The notes beneath the pieces are model-generated. The model saw only the letters and a list, made by a program, of their open reading frames with translations. It ran no database searches and had not been told where the DNA came from. Shown here piece after piece: positions 1 to 7,190 of a stretch of DNA of 32,515 nt (the first letter of the stretch is position 1; each line of letters starts with the position of its first letter). Source of the DNA: Psychromicrobium xiongbiense (GTDB lineage Bacteria > Actinomycetota > Actinomycetes > Actinomycetales > Micrococcaceae); NCBI RefSeq assembly GCF_030271165.1, contig NZ_JASSZH010000049.1:1-32515 (forward strand), in the 5' to 3' direction. Made by a program: the position numbers and the translations under genes.

Positions 1-21
1 CCAGGACACCTGCACCCAAAA

Positions 22-36
22 CCCCACATCCTGGGG
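22..36. terminator. small stem-loop near the left edge
   Basis: CCCCA and TGGGG pair around the loop CATCC. It lies about 210 bases beyond the menD stop in the menD direction, so it could terminate menD or belong to the next gene outside the window. There is no T-run. Positions 1-244 otherwise hold no convincing gene; an imperfect direct repeat containing GGCACCTAA lies near 45-66. Confidence 0.2.
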
Positions 37-244
37 CTGCCCCGGCACCTAAGACCGGCACCTAAAAACCGGCGCTCTCAATCAGCGTGGAATGACAGCT
101 CGGCATCCGGAGGGTCAAAAAGCAGTGTCCAGAACTATCCGCCATCGGCGTCGCCCGCAGCCCGAAAGACACCGATCGCCCCCGACCGGGCCCTCCCCCA
201 CAAACCCTCACTCCGTCCCCCCAGTGTTCAGATGAAGCGAACCT

Positions 245-2026
245 TCAGCTGAAGGCTGGCACGGCCTCGCTGATCCGTGCGTGCAAGGGCCGCAGGGCGG
301 AACGCTCCGTGCGCACTTCCAGCAGACTGCGGCCCTGGATCGGCGCCGTCAGTGCTTCATCCAGCTCCGCCTGGGTAGTCACCAGCAGGTGCCGGACCCC
401 GTAACCGGCTGCAATAGCAGCCAAATCGGCGTCCTGGGCAGTTCCGAAGAAGCGTTCCACTGTCTGCCGGTAGGCGTCCTGCTCCCCCAGCGCGCCGTGC
501 TCCAACAGGCTGAAAATCCCGCCTCCGGCATCGTTGAGCACCACCAGCTGCAGATCTGGCACCCGCTCCCCGCGCGGCAGCAGCAGACCGCCCGATTCGT
601 GCAGGAACGTCAGATCGCCGAGCAGCGCCCGTGTGACCTGACCAGCGGACATGTGCCCCTCAGCCAGGGCTCCGCTGCCCAGGGCTACTCCCTCGGCTGT
701 GGAGACGGAGCCGTCGATGCCGGCCAGGCCGCGATTGGCGAAAACGCGCGGCGACTCCGTGCGAGGCCTTCCGACCAGGTCCACGTCCCGGATCGGGTTG
801 GAGGAGCCCAGAAACAGCTGACCGTCGGTGTGTTTCCATACCGCCCGGGCGACGTCGAGGCCGGTCAGCCCTGAGTCGGCGAAGCCTTCCTGTGCCGACT
901 CAATGGCCGATTCTGCAGCCAGCGCCCAGATCTGCCATTGTTCCAGCCATCCGGCCTCGCCGCGCCCGGCAAATTCGACCAGCGACCGCAGACTCTCCGG
1001 CCCGGTGAAGATCTGCTCGCGGCGTTTCCCGGGCTCAAACCAGGCCACCGGAGTCGGCAGATAGAGCGCCGAGGCTCCGCGCAGTCCCGTAGCGGCCAAC
1101 AGGCCGGCCACCGGACGCGAGAGCGTGGGCCGGCCGAAGACGATGACCCGGTCGATCAGACCCGAGGCGGAGGCAAGGGCCATCCGGTAAGGCCCGATGG
1201 CGTTGGGCCCGAAGCGTGCCCCGGAGGACGGCTCGGCCAACAGTGGCAGTCCAAGGTCCCGGGCAAACTGCTCGGCCAGCGGTCCGGCGTCATGACCGGC
1301 GATCACCACGGAGCGACGGAGTGGGAGAACCTCCAGAGAGTCCAGCACTTCGCGGTCCGCTGCGGGTGCCGAAGCCCTGGATACCTGCTCACTCGAAAGC
1401 TGGTTCGAGAGATGAACCTCGGCGTACGGCGTCGGCGGTTCGCCCACTGCGGGTACCAGCGGATCCCGGAAGGCCAGGTTGAGATGGACAGGCCCGGCGG
1501 GAACCCCGCGCAGGAGGCCCCTGGCGGCATCGAGCGCAGTCTGCAGGGCTGGCCGCGGGTCCTCCCCCGCAGCGCAATCGGCAGCAAACCGCACGTGCGA
1601 GCCGAACAGATCCACCTGATCCGTGGTCTGGTTGGCACCGGTTCCGCGCAATTCCTCCGGCCGGTCCGCCGTAATGACCACCAGCGGGGCCCCCACATGG
1701 TGCGCTTCCATCACCGCAGGCAGCAGGTTCCCCGCTGCGGTGCCCGAGGTGGTGATCACCGGCGTCGGCAGTCCGCTCGCCAGCGCCAGGCCCAGAGCCG
1801 TGAACGCCGCACTGCGCTCGTCGATCCTGACCAGGGTTTCCAGCGCTGGCGCCTCGGCCAGTGCGTACAGCAGCGGCGCATTCCGTGAGCCCGGGCAGAC
1901 CACCATCTGACGGATACCGGCCTCCAGCAGGAGTACCACCACGGCGCGGGCCGCCGTCTGCGACTCTGACTCGGCAGGGGGCTGAGAGGCGGATTCGGAA
2001 CCGGGTCCAGGAACGGGTACAGACAT
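245..2026 (-). CDS. menD: MenD, SEPHCHC synthase
   Basis: 2-succinyl-5-enolpyruvyl-6-hydroxy-3-cyclohexene-1-carboxylate synthase, the thiamine-diphosphate enzyme that joins isochorismate and 2-oxoglutarate in cytoplasmic menaquinone synthesis. The 593-residue protein has the usual MenD length and architecture: an N-terminal pyrimidine-binding domain with GSRNAPLLYAL and DERSAAFTALG, a TSGTAAGNLLPAVMEA segment, and a C-terminal ThDP domain with GDLTFLHESGG and LNDAGGGIFSLLEHG. It starts 16 bases after the menC stop, so the two are probably co-transcribed. An AGGA sits almost on the ATG, a poor Shine-Dalgarno spacing, so translation may depend on menC. A perfect 14-base palindrome (242-255) spans the stop codon. 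No frameshift is visible. Confidence 0.95.
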   Translation of the reverse strand: MSVPVPGPGSESASQPPAESESQTAARAVVVLLLEAGIRQMVVCPGSRNAPLLYALAEAPALETLVRIDERSAAFTALGLALASGLPTPVITTSGTAAGNLLPAVMEAHHVGAPLVVITADRPEELRGTGANQTTDQVDLFGSHVRFAADCAAGEDPRPALQTALDAARGLLRGVPAGPVHLNLAFRDPLVPAVGEPPTPYAEVHLSNQLSSEQVSRASAPAADREVLDSLEVLPLRRSVVIAGHDAGPLAEQFARDLGLPLLAEPSSGARFGPNAIGPYRMALASASGLIDRVIVFGRPTLSRPVAGLLAATGLRGASALYLPTPVAWFEPGKRREQIFTGPESLRSLVEFAGRGEAGWLEQWQIWALAAESAIESAQEGFADSGLTGLDVARAVWKHTDGQLFLGSSNPIRDVDLVGRPRTESPRVFANRGLAGIDGSVSTAEGVALGSGALAEGHMSAGQVTRALLGDLTFLHESGGLLLPRGERVPDLQLVVLNDAGGGIFSLLEHGALGEQDAYRQTVERFFGTAQDADLAAIAAGYGVRHLLVTTQAELDEALTAPIQGRSLLEVRTERSALRPLHARISEAVPAFS

Positions 2027-2042
2027 ATCCTGATTCTTTCAG

Positions 2043-3092
2043 TTAATCGTTCAGTCCTTGGTCCACCAGCAGGGCATGCACCCGGCGCAACCGCTCCAGC
2101 CACCAGTCGCGCCGACCGGCATCGGCCTGATAGCGCTCCAACAGCCCGGGATCGGCAGCCACCTCCCGCAGAGTGAGGACTCCCCGTTCCATCTGCAGCG
2201 GCTGCTGCACCACATCGGCCGCCAGCAGGGTCCCGGTGCCCAGTCCGCAGGCGTAGCGCAGCTCAGGCAGCGCCGCGGCAAGGGCCAGCCCGGCACGCAG
2301 CCCCACCGAGGTGTCCAGGGCAGAACTCACGACGACGGGCAGCCCCGCCTGAGCGACGATCTCCAGTGCCCGGCGCACACCGCCCAACGGGGCAGCCTTA
2401 ATCACCAGAAGGTCGGCGGCTCCGGCCCGGGCGACAGCAAGCGGGTCGCTTTCCTTCCGGACGCTTTCATCGGCCGCTATGGGTACCGGCAACCCCTCGG
2501 CGTGCAGGGCTTCGCGCAGCCGCGCCAGCCCGTCAATGCCAGCCACCGGCTGCTCCGCATATTCCAGGCCGCAGTCAGCCATCTGTCGTAGGGCCACCAG
2601 CGCCTCGTGATGGCTCCACCCGGCATTCGCATCGACGCGCAAGGCAGCATCGGGCAGCACCCGGCGCACAGCCCTCAGCCGGTCCAGCTCCTCCGCCAGG
2701 CTCTGCCCCGGTTCGGCCACTTTGACCTTGACGGCGCTCACTTCGCCGTAGGCTGCCAGCAGTTCCGCCACCTGATCGGCGGGCAGCGCGGGCACCGTGG
2801 CGTTGACCGGCACCTGCTGACGCACGGGTGCGGGGAACCCTCGCCAGCCCGCCTCCAGGGCAGCCGCAAGCCACGGCACCGCCTCGGCGTCGTCGTACTC
2901 CACGAAGGGTGAGAACTCGGCCCAGCCCGCAACACCGTGCAGCAGCAGGGCTTCCCGGACCACGATGCCGCGAAAGCGGGTGCGTAGCGGCAGCGCCACG
3001 ACGCGGGCGCTCAGCTGCAGTTCATCCCAGGAGGGAAGAGGCCAGGAGGGAAGAGATCCGGGCCGAGGAGTCTCTGTGGGTGCACCATTCAC
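2043..3092 (-). CDS. menC: MenC, o-succinylbenzoate synthase
   Basis: Enolase-superfamily dehydratase that turns SHCHC into o-succinylbenzoate in menaquinone synthesis. Superfamily residues are visible in order: VKVK with catalytic Lys124, metal ligands Asp154 (VDANAGW), Glu180 (YAEQP) and Asp208 (AADES), and Lys232 (VIKAAPLGG). The length of 349 is slightly long for actinobacterial MenC, partly because of an N-terminal extension that repeats LPSWP (residues 14-22), encoded by a 15-bp tandem duplication. The GTG start is favoured because TAGGCT lies exactly six bases upstream, as expected for a leaderless mRNA. It is first in a menC-menD unit and divergent from the PAP2 gene. A later start that drops the LPSWP repeat cannot be excluded. 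Confidence 0.93.
   Translation of the reverse strand: MNGAPTETPRPGSLPSWPLPSWDELQLSARVVALPLRTRFRGIVVREALLLHGVAGWAEFSPFVEYDDAEAVPWLAAALEAGWRGFPAPVRQQVPVNATVPALPADQVAELLAAYGEVSAVKVKVAEPGQSLAEELDRLRAVRRVLPDAALRVDANAGWSHHEALVALRQMADCGLEYAEQPVAGIDGLARLREALHAEGLPVPIAADESVRKESDPLAVARAGAADLLVIKAAPLGGVRRALEIVAQAGLPVVVSSALDTSVGLRAGLALAAALPELRYACGLGTGTLLAADVVQQPLQMERGVLTLREVAADPGLLERYQADAGRRDWWLERLRRVHALLVDQGLND
3027..3056. repeat. 15-bp in-frame tandem duplication in menC
   Basis: CCAGGAGGGAAGAG occurs at 3027-3040 and again at 3042-3055, each followed by one purine, giving two 15-bp units. Read on the minus strand the units encode a repeated LPSWP/LPSW near the MenC N-terminus. The reading frame is kept, so it looks like a simple slippage or duplication event. 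Confidence 0.8.
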
Positions 3093-3098
3093 GCATCG

Positions 3099-3104
3099 AG
3101 CCTA
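3099..3104 (-). promoter_or_regulatory. -10 box of menC (leaderless)
   Basis: TAGGCT on the minus strand ends six bases before the GTG of menC, so the transcript would start at or next to the start codon. CTGACT about 16 bases further upstream is a partial -35 match. Confidence 0.55.
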
Positions 3105-3172
3105 CGCCGAACGGTTACCCAGTCAGCACAGAGCTGGGACGCTGCAACAGCAGACCCACAGCGGGCCTCCCG

Positions 3173-3178
3173 TAGGGT
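3173..3178 (+). promoter_or_regulatory. -10 box of the PAP2 gene (leaderless)
   Basis: TAGGGT ends six bases before the ATG at 3185. The stretch GGTGGAAGT could instead act as a weak ribosome binding site. It is back to back with the menC promoter in the 92-bp divergent intergenic region. Confidence 0.45.
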
Positions 3179-3184
3179 GGAAGT

Positions 3185-4099
3185 ATGGCGAAACGGGGAA
3201 TCACCAGCAGATGGCTGCACACTCCGCTGCCTTTTGTGGCTGCTGCTCTGGCGAGTGTTGCGAGCCTGGTGGCGTGTTATATGTTCTTTGTCCACACCAC
3301 CACCGGGCAGTACATCGACGAGTCGGCCTGGTCTCAGGCTGCAGCGTTCCATCAGAGGCTGGGGACTCCGATCACCAGCTTTCTGGATGCTCTCCCCGTA
3401 GGGTCGCTGGTGGTCGGCGGCCTCACGGTACTGCTGATCTCCGCGGTACGGCGCCGATGGTTGGCAGCTCTGGTGGCCGTGGTGTCCATGGTCGGTGCCG
3501 ATGTGACTACCCAGGTGATCAAGGCTCTGTTGCCGGAACGCCCGGACCGGGGCATCCTCACCCTTGACTTCAACTCGCTGCCCTCCGGCCACAGCACCCT
3601 GGCCGCAAGTGCCGCCACCGCCGTGTTCCTGGTGGCAAGCCCCCGATGGCGCCCGCTGATCGCCTTCCTCGGCGGCAGTTTCTCGATCGTGGCTGGCGGA
3701 TCCACCCTGGTCAATCAATGGCACCGGCCCGCGGATATTGTGGCGGCGTTTCTGGTGGTGGCCGCCTGGGGGTCGGCGGCCGGCTGGTTCATGGTGCACG
3801 GAAAGGATGCCCGGAACGCCTGGCGAGGTTATGGATCGTTCTGGGCAGCCTCACGGTTCTGGCCTGCATTGTGCACCGCCCTCGGGGTACTGAGCGCCCT
3901 GGGATCGTTGATCGTGGTGTGGCCGCTGTCCGGCCATGCCACCGAGCCCACTACTCAGTATTTCTGGGCTGGACTGGCCCTGGTCGTCATCGTCGGCTAT
4001 CTGCTCTCGGTCGGCGCCACGGTGCTGTTCGGGGCGACCACCCGGCGCGGCGCGGATGGGTCACACGCCAGCCGCACCCGTGCGCTGCACAGCGTCTGA
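3185..4099 (+). CDS. PAP2-family membrane phosphatase
   Basis: Integral membrane protein of the type-2 phosphatidic acid phosphatase superfamily, which removes phosphate from lipid phosphates such as undecaprenyl pyrophosphate or phosphatidic acid. The 304 residues hold several hydrophobic segments, including about 17-36 and 72-110 and others in the C-terminal half. Superfamily motifs are recognisable but variant: KALLPERP (113-120) for motif 1, LPSGHS (132-137) for motif 2, and STLVNQWHRPAD (163-174) for motif 3 with the nucleophilic-type His170 and Asp174. The arginine usual in motif 3 (SRx5H) is Thr164 here. The substrate cannot be told from sequence. It is monocistronic, divergent from menC, and about 125 bases ahead of the acyltransferase gene, which has its own promoter. 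Confidence 0.85.
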   Translation: MAKRGITSRWLHTPLPFVAAALASVASLVACYMFFVHTTTGQYIDESAWSQAAAFHQRLGTPITSFLDALPVGSLVVGGLTVLLISAVRRRWLAALVAVVSMVGADVTTQVIKALLPERPDRGILTLDFNSLPSGHSTLAASAATAVFLVASPRWRPLIAFLGGSFSIVAGGSTLVNQWHRPADIVAAFLVVAAWGSAAGWFMVHGKDARNAWRGYGSFWAASRFWPALCTALGVLSALGSLIVVWPLSGHATEPTTQYFWAGLALVVIVGYLLSVGATVLFGATTRRGADGSHASRTRALHSV

Positions 4100-4159
4100 G
4101 CAGCCACTCCGCCGCACCAGCCCGTCATCGAATCGTTACGCCTGAATTCCACCGGACTC

Positions 4160-4187
4160 TTGATAAACCATCAAATGGCATTATTGT
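4160..4187 (+). promoter_or_regulatory. promoter of the acyltransferase gene
   Basis: TTGATA (4160-4165) and TATTGT (4182-4187) are spaced by 16 bases in a locally AT-rich stretch. A leader of about 30 bases follows before the AGGAGG ribosome binding site. Confidence 0.5.
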
Positions 4188-4225
4188 TTAGCTCATTGAT
4201 GTGTTTATTCGATTCAGGAGGACCC

Positions 4226-5578
4226 ATGCGCACCACCCCCACCCTGCGTCGGGCAGTCCCGGCCCGAACGAACACCAGCCCCTCGGCCATTGCAGCGCTG
4301 CCTGCCGGTCGCGATCTGGTCGTCGATCTGGTCCGCGTCGGCTGCATGTTCGCGGTCGTCGCAGTGCACCTGCTGATGATCGGCATCAGCGTCAAGGGCG
4401 GCATCACGATCGTCAATCCATTGACCGACATCACCTGGTTTGCCCAGGGCACCTGGTGGGGCCAGGTCATGCCGCTGTTCTTCGTCGTGGGCGGTTTTGC
4501 CTCGCTCACCTCCTGGCGCTCAGCCCAAAGAAAAGCAGCCCAGCACGCGCCCGATGTCGTCCCCACTTCCACTGTCGCAGCCAGCTATCTGCGCGCCCGG
4601 CTGCTGCGCCTGGTCCGGCCGACCGTGGCACTGTACGCCTTCCTCGCCGTGGCGCTCTGGACGGCGTATTTCGCCGGAGCACCCACCGATCTGTTGAAGG
4701 CCATCGCCGTCGGCTCCGGGGTGCAACTGTGGTTCCTCGCCGCCTACCTGATCTGCCAGCTGCTGGTCCCGGTGCTGGCCGCCTGCCACGAACGTGCACG
4801 CTGGCTGACCGCCCTGACGCTGCTGGCCGCCTCCGTCATCGTGGATCTGGTGCGTTTCAGCACGGGGCAGGAGGCCTGGGGGCTGCTCAATATGGTGTTC
4901 CTCTGGTCGTTGGTCCAGCAGCTGGGGTTCTTCTACGCCGATGGCCTGTTCAGCCGGATGCGACGCTGGCAGCTGGCCGCAGTCGCCCTCAGCTGCTATC
5001 TGCTGCTCATTCCTCTCACCCACGGCGGCCCCTACCCGGTGGACATGCTCTCCGCTGAGAACCCACCCATGATGCCGCTCGTCCTGATCGGCCTGGCCCA
5101 GATCTGCCTCGTGGTGCTCTGCTACCCGGCACTGAACTGGCTGACTCGCCAGTCCGCGGTCCAGAAGGTGATGTATGTGGTGGGCAGCCGGTCCATGACG
5201 ATCTATCTCTGGCATCTACCGCTGATCATCGCGATGTTCGGCGTGGCGCTCCTGGTCGGGCTGCCCTTCCCCGAACCCGGGAGCGCAGGGTGGTGGCTGA
5301 GCCGTCCCCTGTTCTATCTGGCAGCCTTCGGTGTGGTGCTGCTGGTCACCCGCCCGCTCACCCGGCTGGAGCTGGCACCGACCACGCTTCGCCCTGGAAC
5401 CACGGCACCGTCGCTGTGGCTGGTCGTACTGGCCACGCTGCTCGCGACCGCTGGCCCGTTCGCCGTTCTGCGGGAGGGCCTCAATCTGGACAATGTGCTC
5501 TGGGGGCTACTGGGTCTGGTGGCGGCACTGTTCCTGGTCCGTGATCTGCGCTGGCCTGCCAGGATCGTCAGCGCCTGA
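4226..5578 (+). CDS. acyltransferase 3-family membrane protein
   Basis: Multi-pass membrane O-acyltransferase (Acyl_transf_3 type), a family that transfers acyl groups to exported sugars, lipids or wall polymers. The protein has 450 residues from the ATG at 4226, which is preceded by CAGGAGGACCC, a strong ribosome binding site; the frame is open 22 codons further upstream but without such a site. The family N-terminus is visible as DLVRVGCMFAVVAVHLL with the conserved histidine, followed by about ten hydrophobic segments, for instance WGQVMPLFFVVGGFASL and SMTIYLWHLPLIIAMF. The substrate is not predictable. It converges on the MBL-fold gene, with a strong two-way terminator between them. Confidence 0.85.
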   Translation: MRTTPTLRRAVPARTNTSPSAIAALPAGRDLVVDLVRVGCMFAVVAVHLLMIGISVKGGITIVNPLTDITWFAQGTWWGQVMPLFFVVGGFASLTSWRSAQRKAAQHAPDVVPTSTVAASYLRARLLRLVRPTVALYAFLAVALWTAYFAGAPTDLLKAIAVGSGVQLWFLAAYLICQLLVPVLAACHERARWLTALTLLAASVIVDLVRFSTGQEAWGLLNMVFLWSLVQQLGFFYADGLFSRMRRWQLAAVALSCYLLLIPLTHGGPYPVDMLSAENPPMMPLVLIGLAQICLVVLCYPALNWLTRQSAVQKVMYVVGSRSMTIYLWHLPLIIAMFGVALLVGLPFPEPGSAGWWLSRPLFYLAAFGVVLLVTRPLTRLELAPTTLRPGTTAPSLWLVVLATLLATAGPFAVLREGLNLDNVLWGLLGLVAALFLVRDLRWPARIVSA

Positions 5579-5615
5579 ACAGGCATCTGAACCTCAGGTT
5601 CCAGGAACTACCGTT

Positions 5616-5648
5616 GAAGAGTCCCGCGGTTCAGCCGCGGGACTCTTC
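5616..5648. terminator. bidirectional terminator overlapping a coding end
   Basis: A perfect 14-bp stem (5616-5629 with 5635-5648) closes the loop TTCAG. The outer arms give A-rich and T-rich edges (GAAGAG and CTCTTC), so it can act in both directions between the two convergent genes. On the minus strand the stop codon of the MBL-fold gene (5631-5633) lies in the loop, and one arm encodes that protein's last residues. Confidence 0.85.
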
Positions 5649-6446
5649 GTGTAGGCGCACCATGAACCAGCGGGACTGTTCCGGCCCGTAGGGCAGGATC
5701 GGGATGGCCTTGGTGGCATCGTCCGGGCTCTCGCGGCGCGCGGCCAGTGCAGTCCGGACCGCGGTGGACATGGTGTTGGCCATGGCCCGCACAAAATCGT
5801 CGCCGACTGGGCGGCCATGCCCGGGCACCAGGAACTCATAGCGATGCCGGAGCGCGGAGAGCTGGCGCAGGGTATCGGCCCAGGCGATCGGGTAGGAATC
5901 CTCAAAGTTGGGGTGGCCGCCCTCCTCCACCAGGTCTCCGACGAATACCGCCAGGGGCGTACCCACCAGGAGGTCGCCGTCGGTGTGCCCGCGGCCCAGA
6001 TAGAACAGCGTGGCGATGATGCCGCCCAGATCCACCAGCACCGGCTGATCGCGGACCAGCGCCTGCGGGACCACGATCTCCACGTCGTCACCGGCACCGG
6101 CAGCCATCTCCGGCTCGAACTCTGCGTTGACGAAGCGACGCTTCCGCTCGCCCTGCTCTGCGATGATGGCAGCGGATCGCTCATGCGCCCAGAACTCGGT
6201 GACCCCGTGAGCGGCGAACAGCGCATTGCCGAAGAAGTGGTCGTAGTGGGCGTGGGTGTTGACGACGACGAGCGGCAGCGCAGTCACTTCCCGGACGTCA
6301 GCGAGAATCTGGCCCGCCTGACGGGGCCCGCAGCCGGTATCGATCACCAGGGCACGGTCCGTTCCAACGACCAGCCCGGTGTTGAGCAGTTCTCCCGGAG
6401 TGGAGAGGACATAGTGACCGGGACCGAGTTCTTGCCATTCCGCCAT
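5631..6446 (-). CDS. MBL-fold metallo-hydrolase
   Basis: Metallo-beta-lactamase-fold hydrolase with a probable two-metal site. In the 271-residue form, HAHYDH (H65, H67, D69, H70), GRGHTDGD (H154), D171 in FVGDLVE and VPGHG (H210) supply the expected metal ligands in order. The pattern resembles subclass-B1-like or general MBL hydrolases; the substrate is unknown and antibiotic resistance should not be inferred. The start at 6446 is chosen because AGAAGGA lies nine bases upstream. Longer starts at 6491 and 6509 lack a ribosome binding site and add residues unlike the family N-terminus. It is monocistronic and divergent from the GNAT gene at 6605. Confidence 0.85.
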   Translation of the reverse strand: MAEWQELGPGHYVLSTPGELLNTGLVVGTDRALVIDTGCGPRQAGQILADVREVTALPLVVVNTHAHYDHFFGNALFAAHGVTEFWAHERSAAIIAEQGERKRRFVNAEFEPEMAAGAGDDVEIVVPQALVRDQPVLVDLGGIIATLFYLGRGHTDGDLLVGTPLAVFVGDLVEEGGHPNFEDSYPIAWADTLRQLSALRHRYEFLVPGHGRPVGDDFVRAMANTMSTAVRTALAARRESPDDATKAIPILPYGPEQSRWFMVRLHEESRG

Positions 6447-6604
6447 CGTCTGCCATCCTTCTGGGGGTTCCGCGCTACCAACGTCAACCATTATTGTGCA
6501 GCACACCACACCTCATGAAGCGCATCGCCTCGACTACGCTGAGCTCACCCCTGCGGAGTCCCTACAAAATCCCCTTCGAAATCCCCAGGGAAGTGAGGAG
6601 CACC

Positions 6605-7108
6605 ATGCCCGATGCCGAGCGCCCGGAAAGGGCGGTGCTGGACCTGCTGGACGTTCCGGCCGCCGAGCGGATCCTGGCAGGCACTCCTGCGCCGGGCGAG
6701 CTATGGGCCGCAGACTATCCCTGGGCCGATGAGCTCAATGCCCTGCGGTTTTTCCTCGCGAGCGGGCCGCGGGTTCCCGAAGCCTTTGGTCTCTACCGAA
6801 TTCGGCGGGCGTCCGATGGCGTGGCGGTGGGCGGCATCGGCTTCTTTGGGCCACCGGACGATGACGGCGCAGTCACCCTGGGTTACGGACTGGTGCCCTC
6901 GGCGCGTGGCCGGGGGCTGGCCACCGCGGCGCTCACCGCGACGCTGGAGATCGCGCGGGCCGCAGGCGCCCGACGGGTCCAGGCCGTGACCGATGCGGAC
7001 AACGTGGCCTCCCAAGCGGTGCTGTTGCGCTGCGGGTTCTCCCTGATCCGGACCGATGAGCAGCAACACTACTTCGAGCATGCGCTCGGCACTCCAAAGG
7101 CACCCTGA
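6605..7108 (+). CDS. GNAT-family N-acetyltransferase
   Basis: Cytoplasmic acetyl-CoA-dependent acetyltransferase of 167 residues. The acetyl-CoA pyrophosphate-binding motif is seen as VPSARGRGLATAAL, followed by the typical alpha-beta ending RVQAVTDADNVASQAVLLRCGF. It resembles RimJ/RimL-like members that act on small molecules or protein N-termini; the acceptor is unknown. The ATG at 6605 is preceded by GTGAGGAGCACC, a good ribosome binding site. The frame stays open for 37 codons upstream, but that part looks non-coding. Confidence 0.85.
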   Translation: MPDAERPERAVLDLLDVPAAERILAGTPAPGELWAADYPWADELNALRFFLASGPRVPEAFGLYRIRRASDGVAVGGIGFFGPPDDDGAVTLGYGLVPSARGRGLATAALTATLEIARAAGARRVQAVTDADNVASQAVLLRCGFSLIRTDEQQHYFEHALGTPKAP

Positions 7109-7178
7109 CCGCCACACTCGCTCTGAGATGAAATTTCGCTCTGGGACAAGCTGAGCGGGTTCGGCAGAGACCTCCCGG

Positions 7179-7184
7179 TAGGCT
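7179..7184 (+). promoter_or_regulatory. -10 box of the S9 peptidase gene (leaderless)
   Basis: TAGGCT ends six bases before the ATG at 7191, and no Shine-Dalgarno sequence is present. The hexamer is the same as the menC box. Confidence 0.5.
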
Positions 7185-7190
7185 CGCAGC

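Noticed and set aside
281..1888. Long open frames on the plus strand opposite menD
   Set aside because: They are arginine-, glycine- and proline-rich shadows of a firmly identified gene and match no family.
5631..6446. The MBL-fold protein as an antibiotic-resistance beta-lactamase
   Set aside because: It lacks an export signal, and most proteins with HxHxDH are housekeeping hydrolases.
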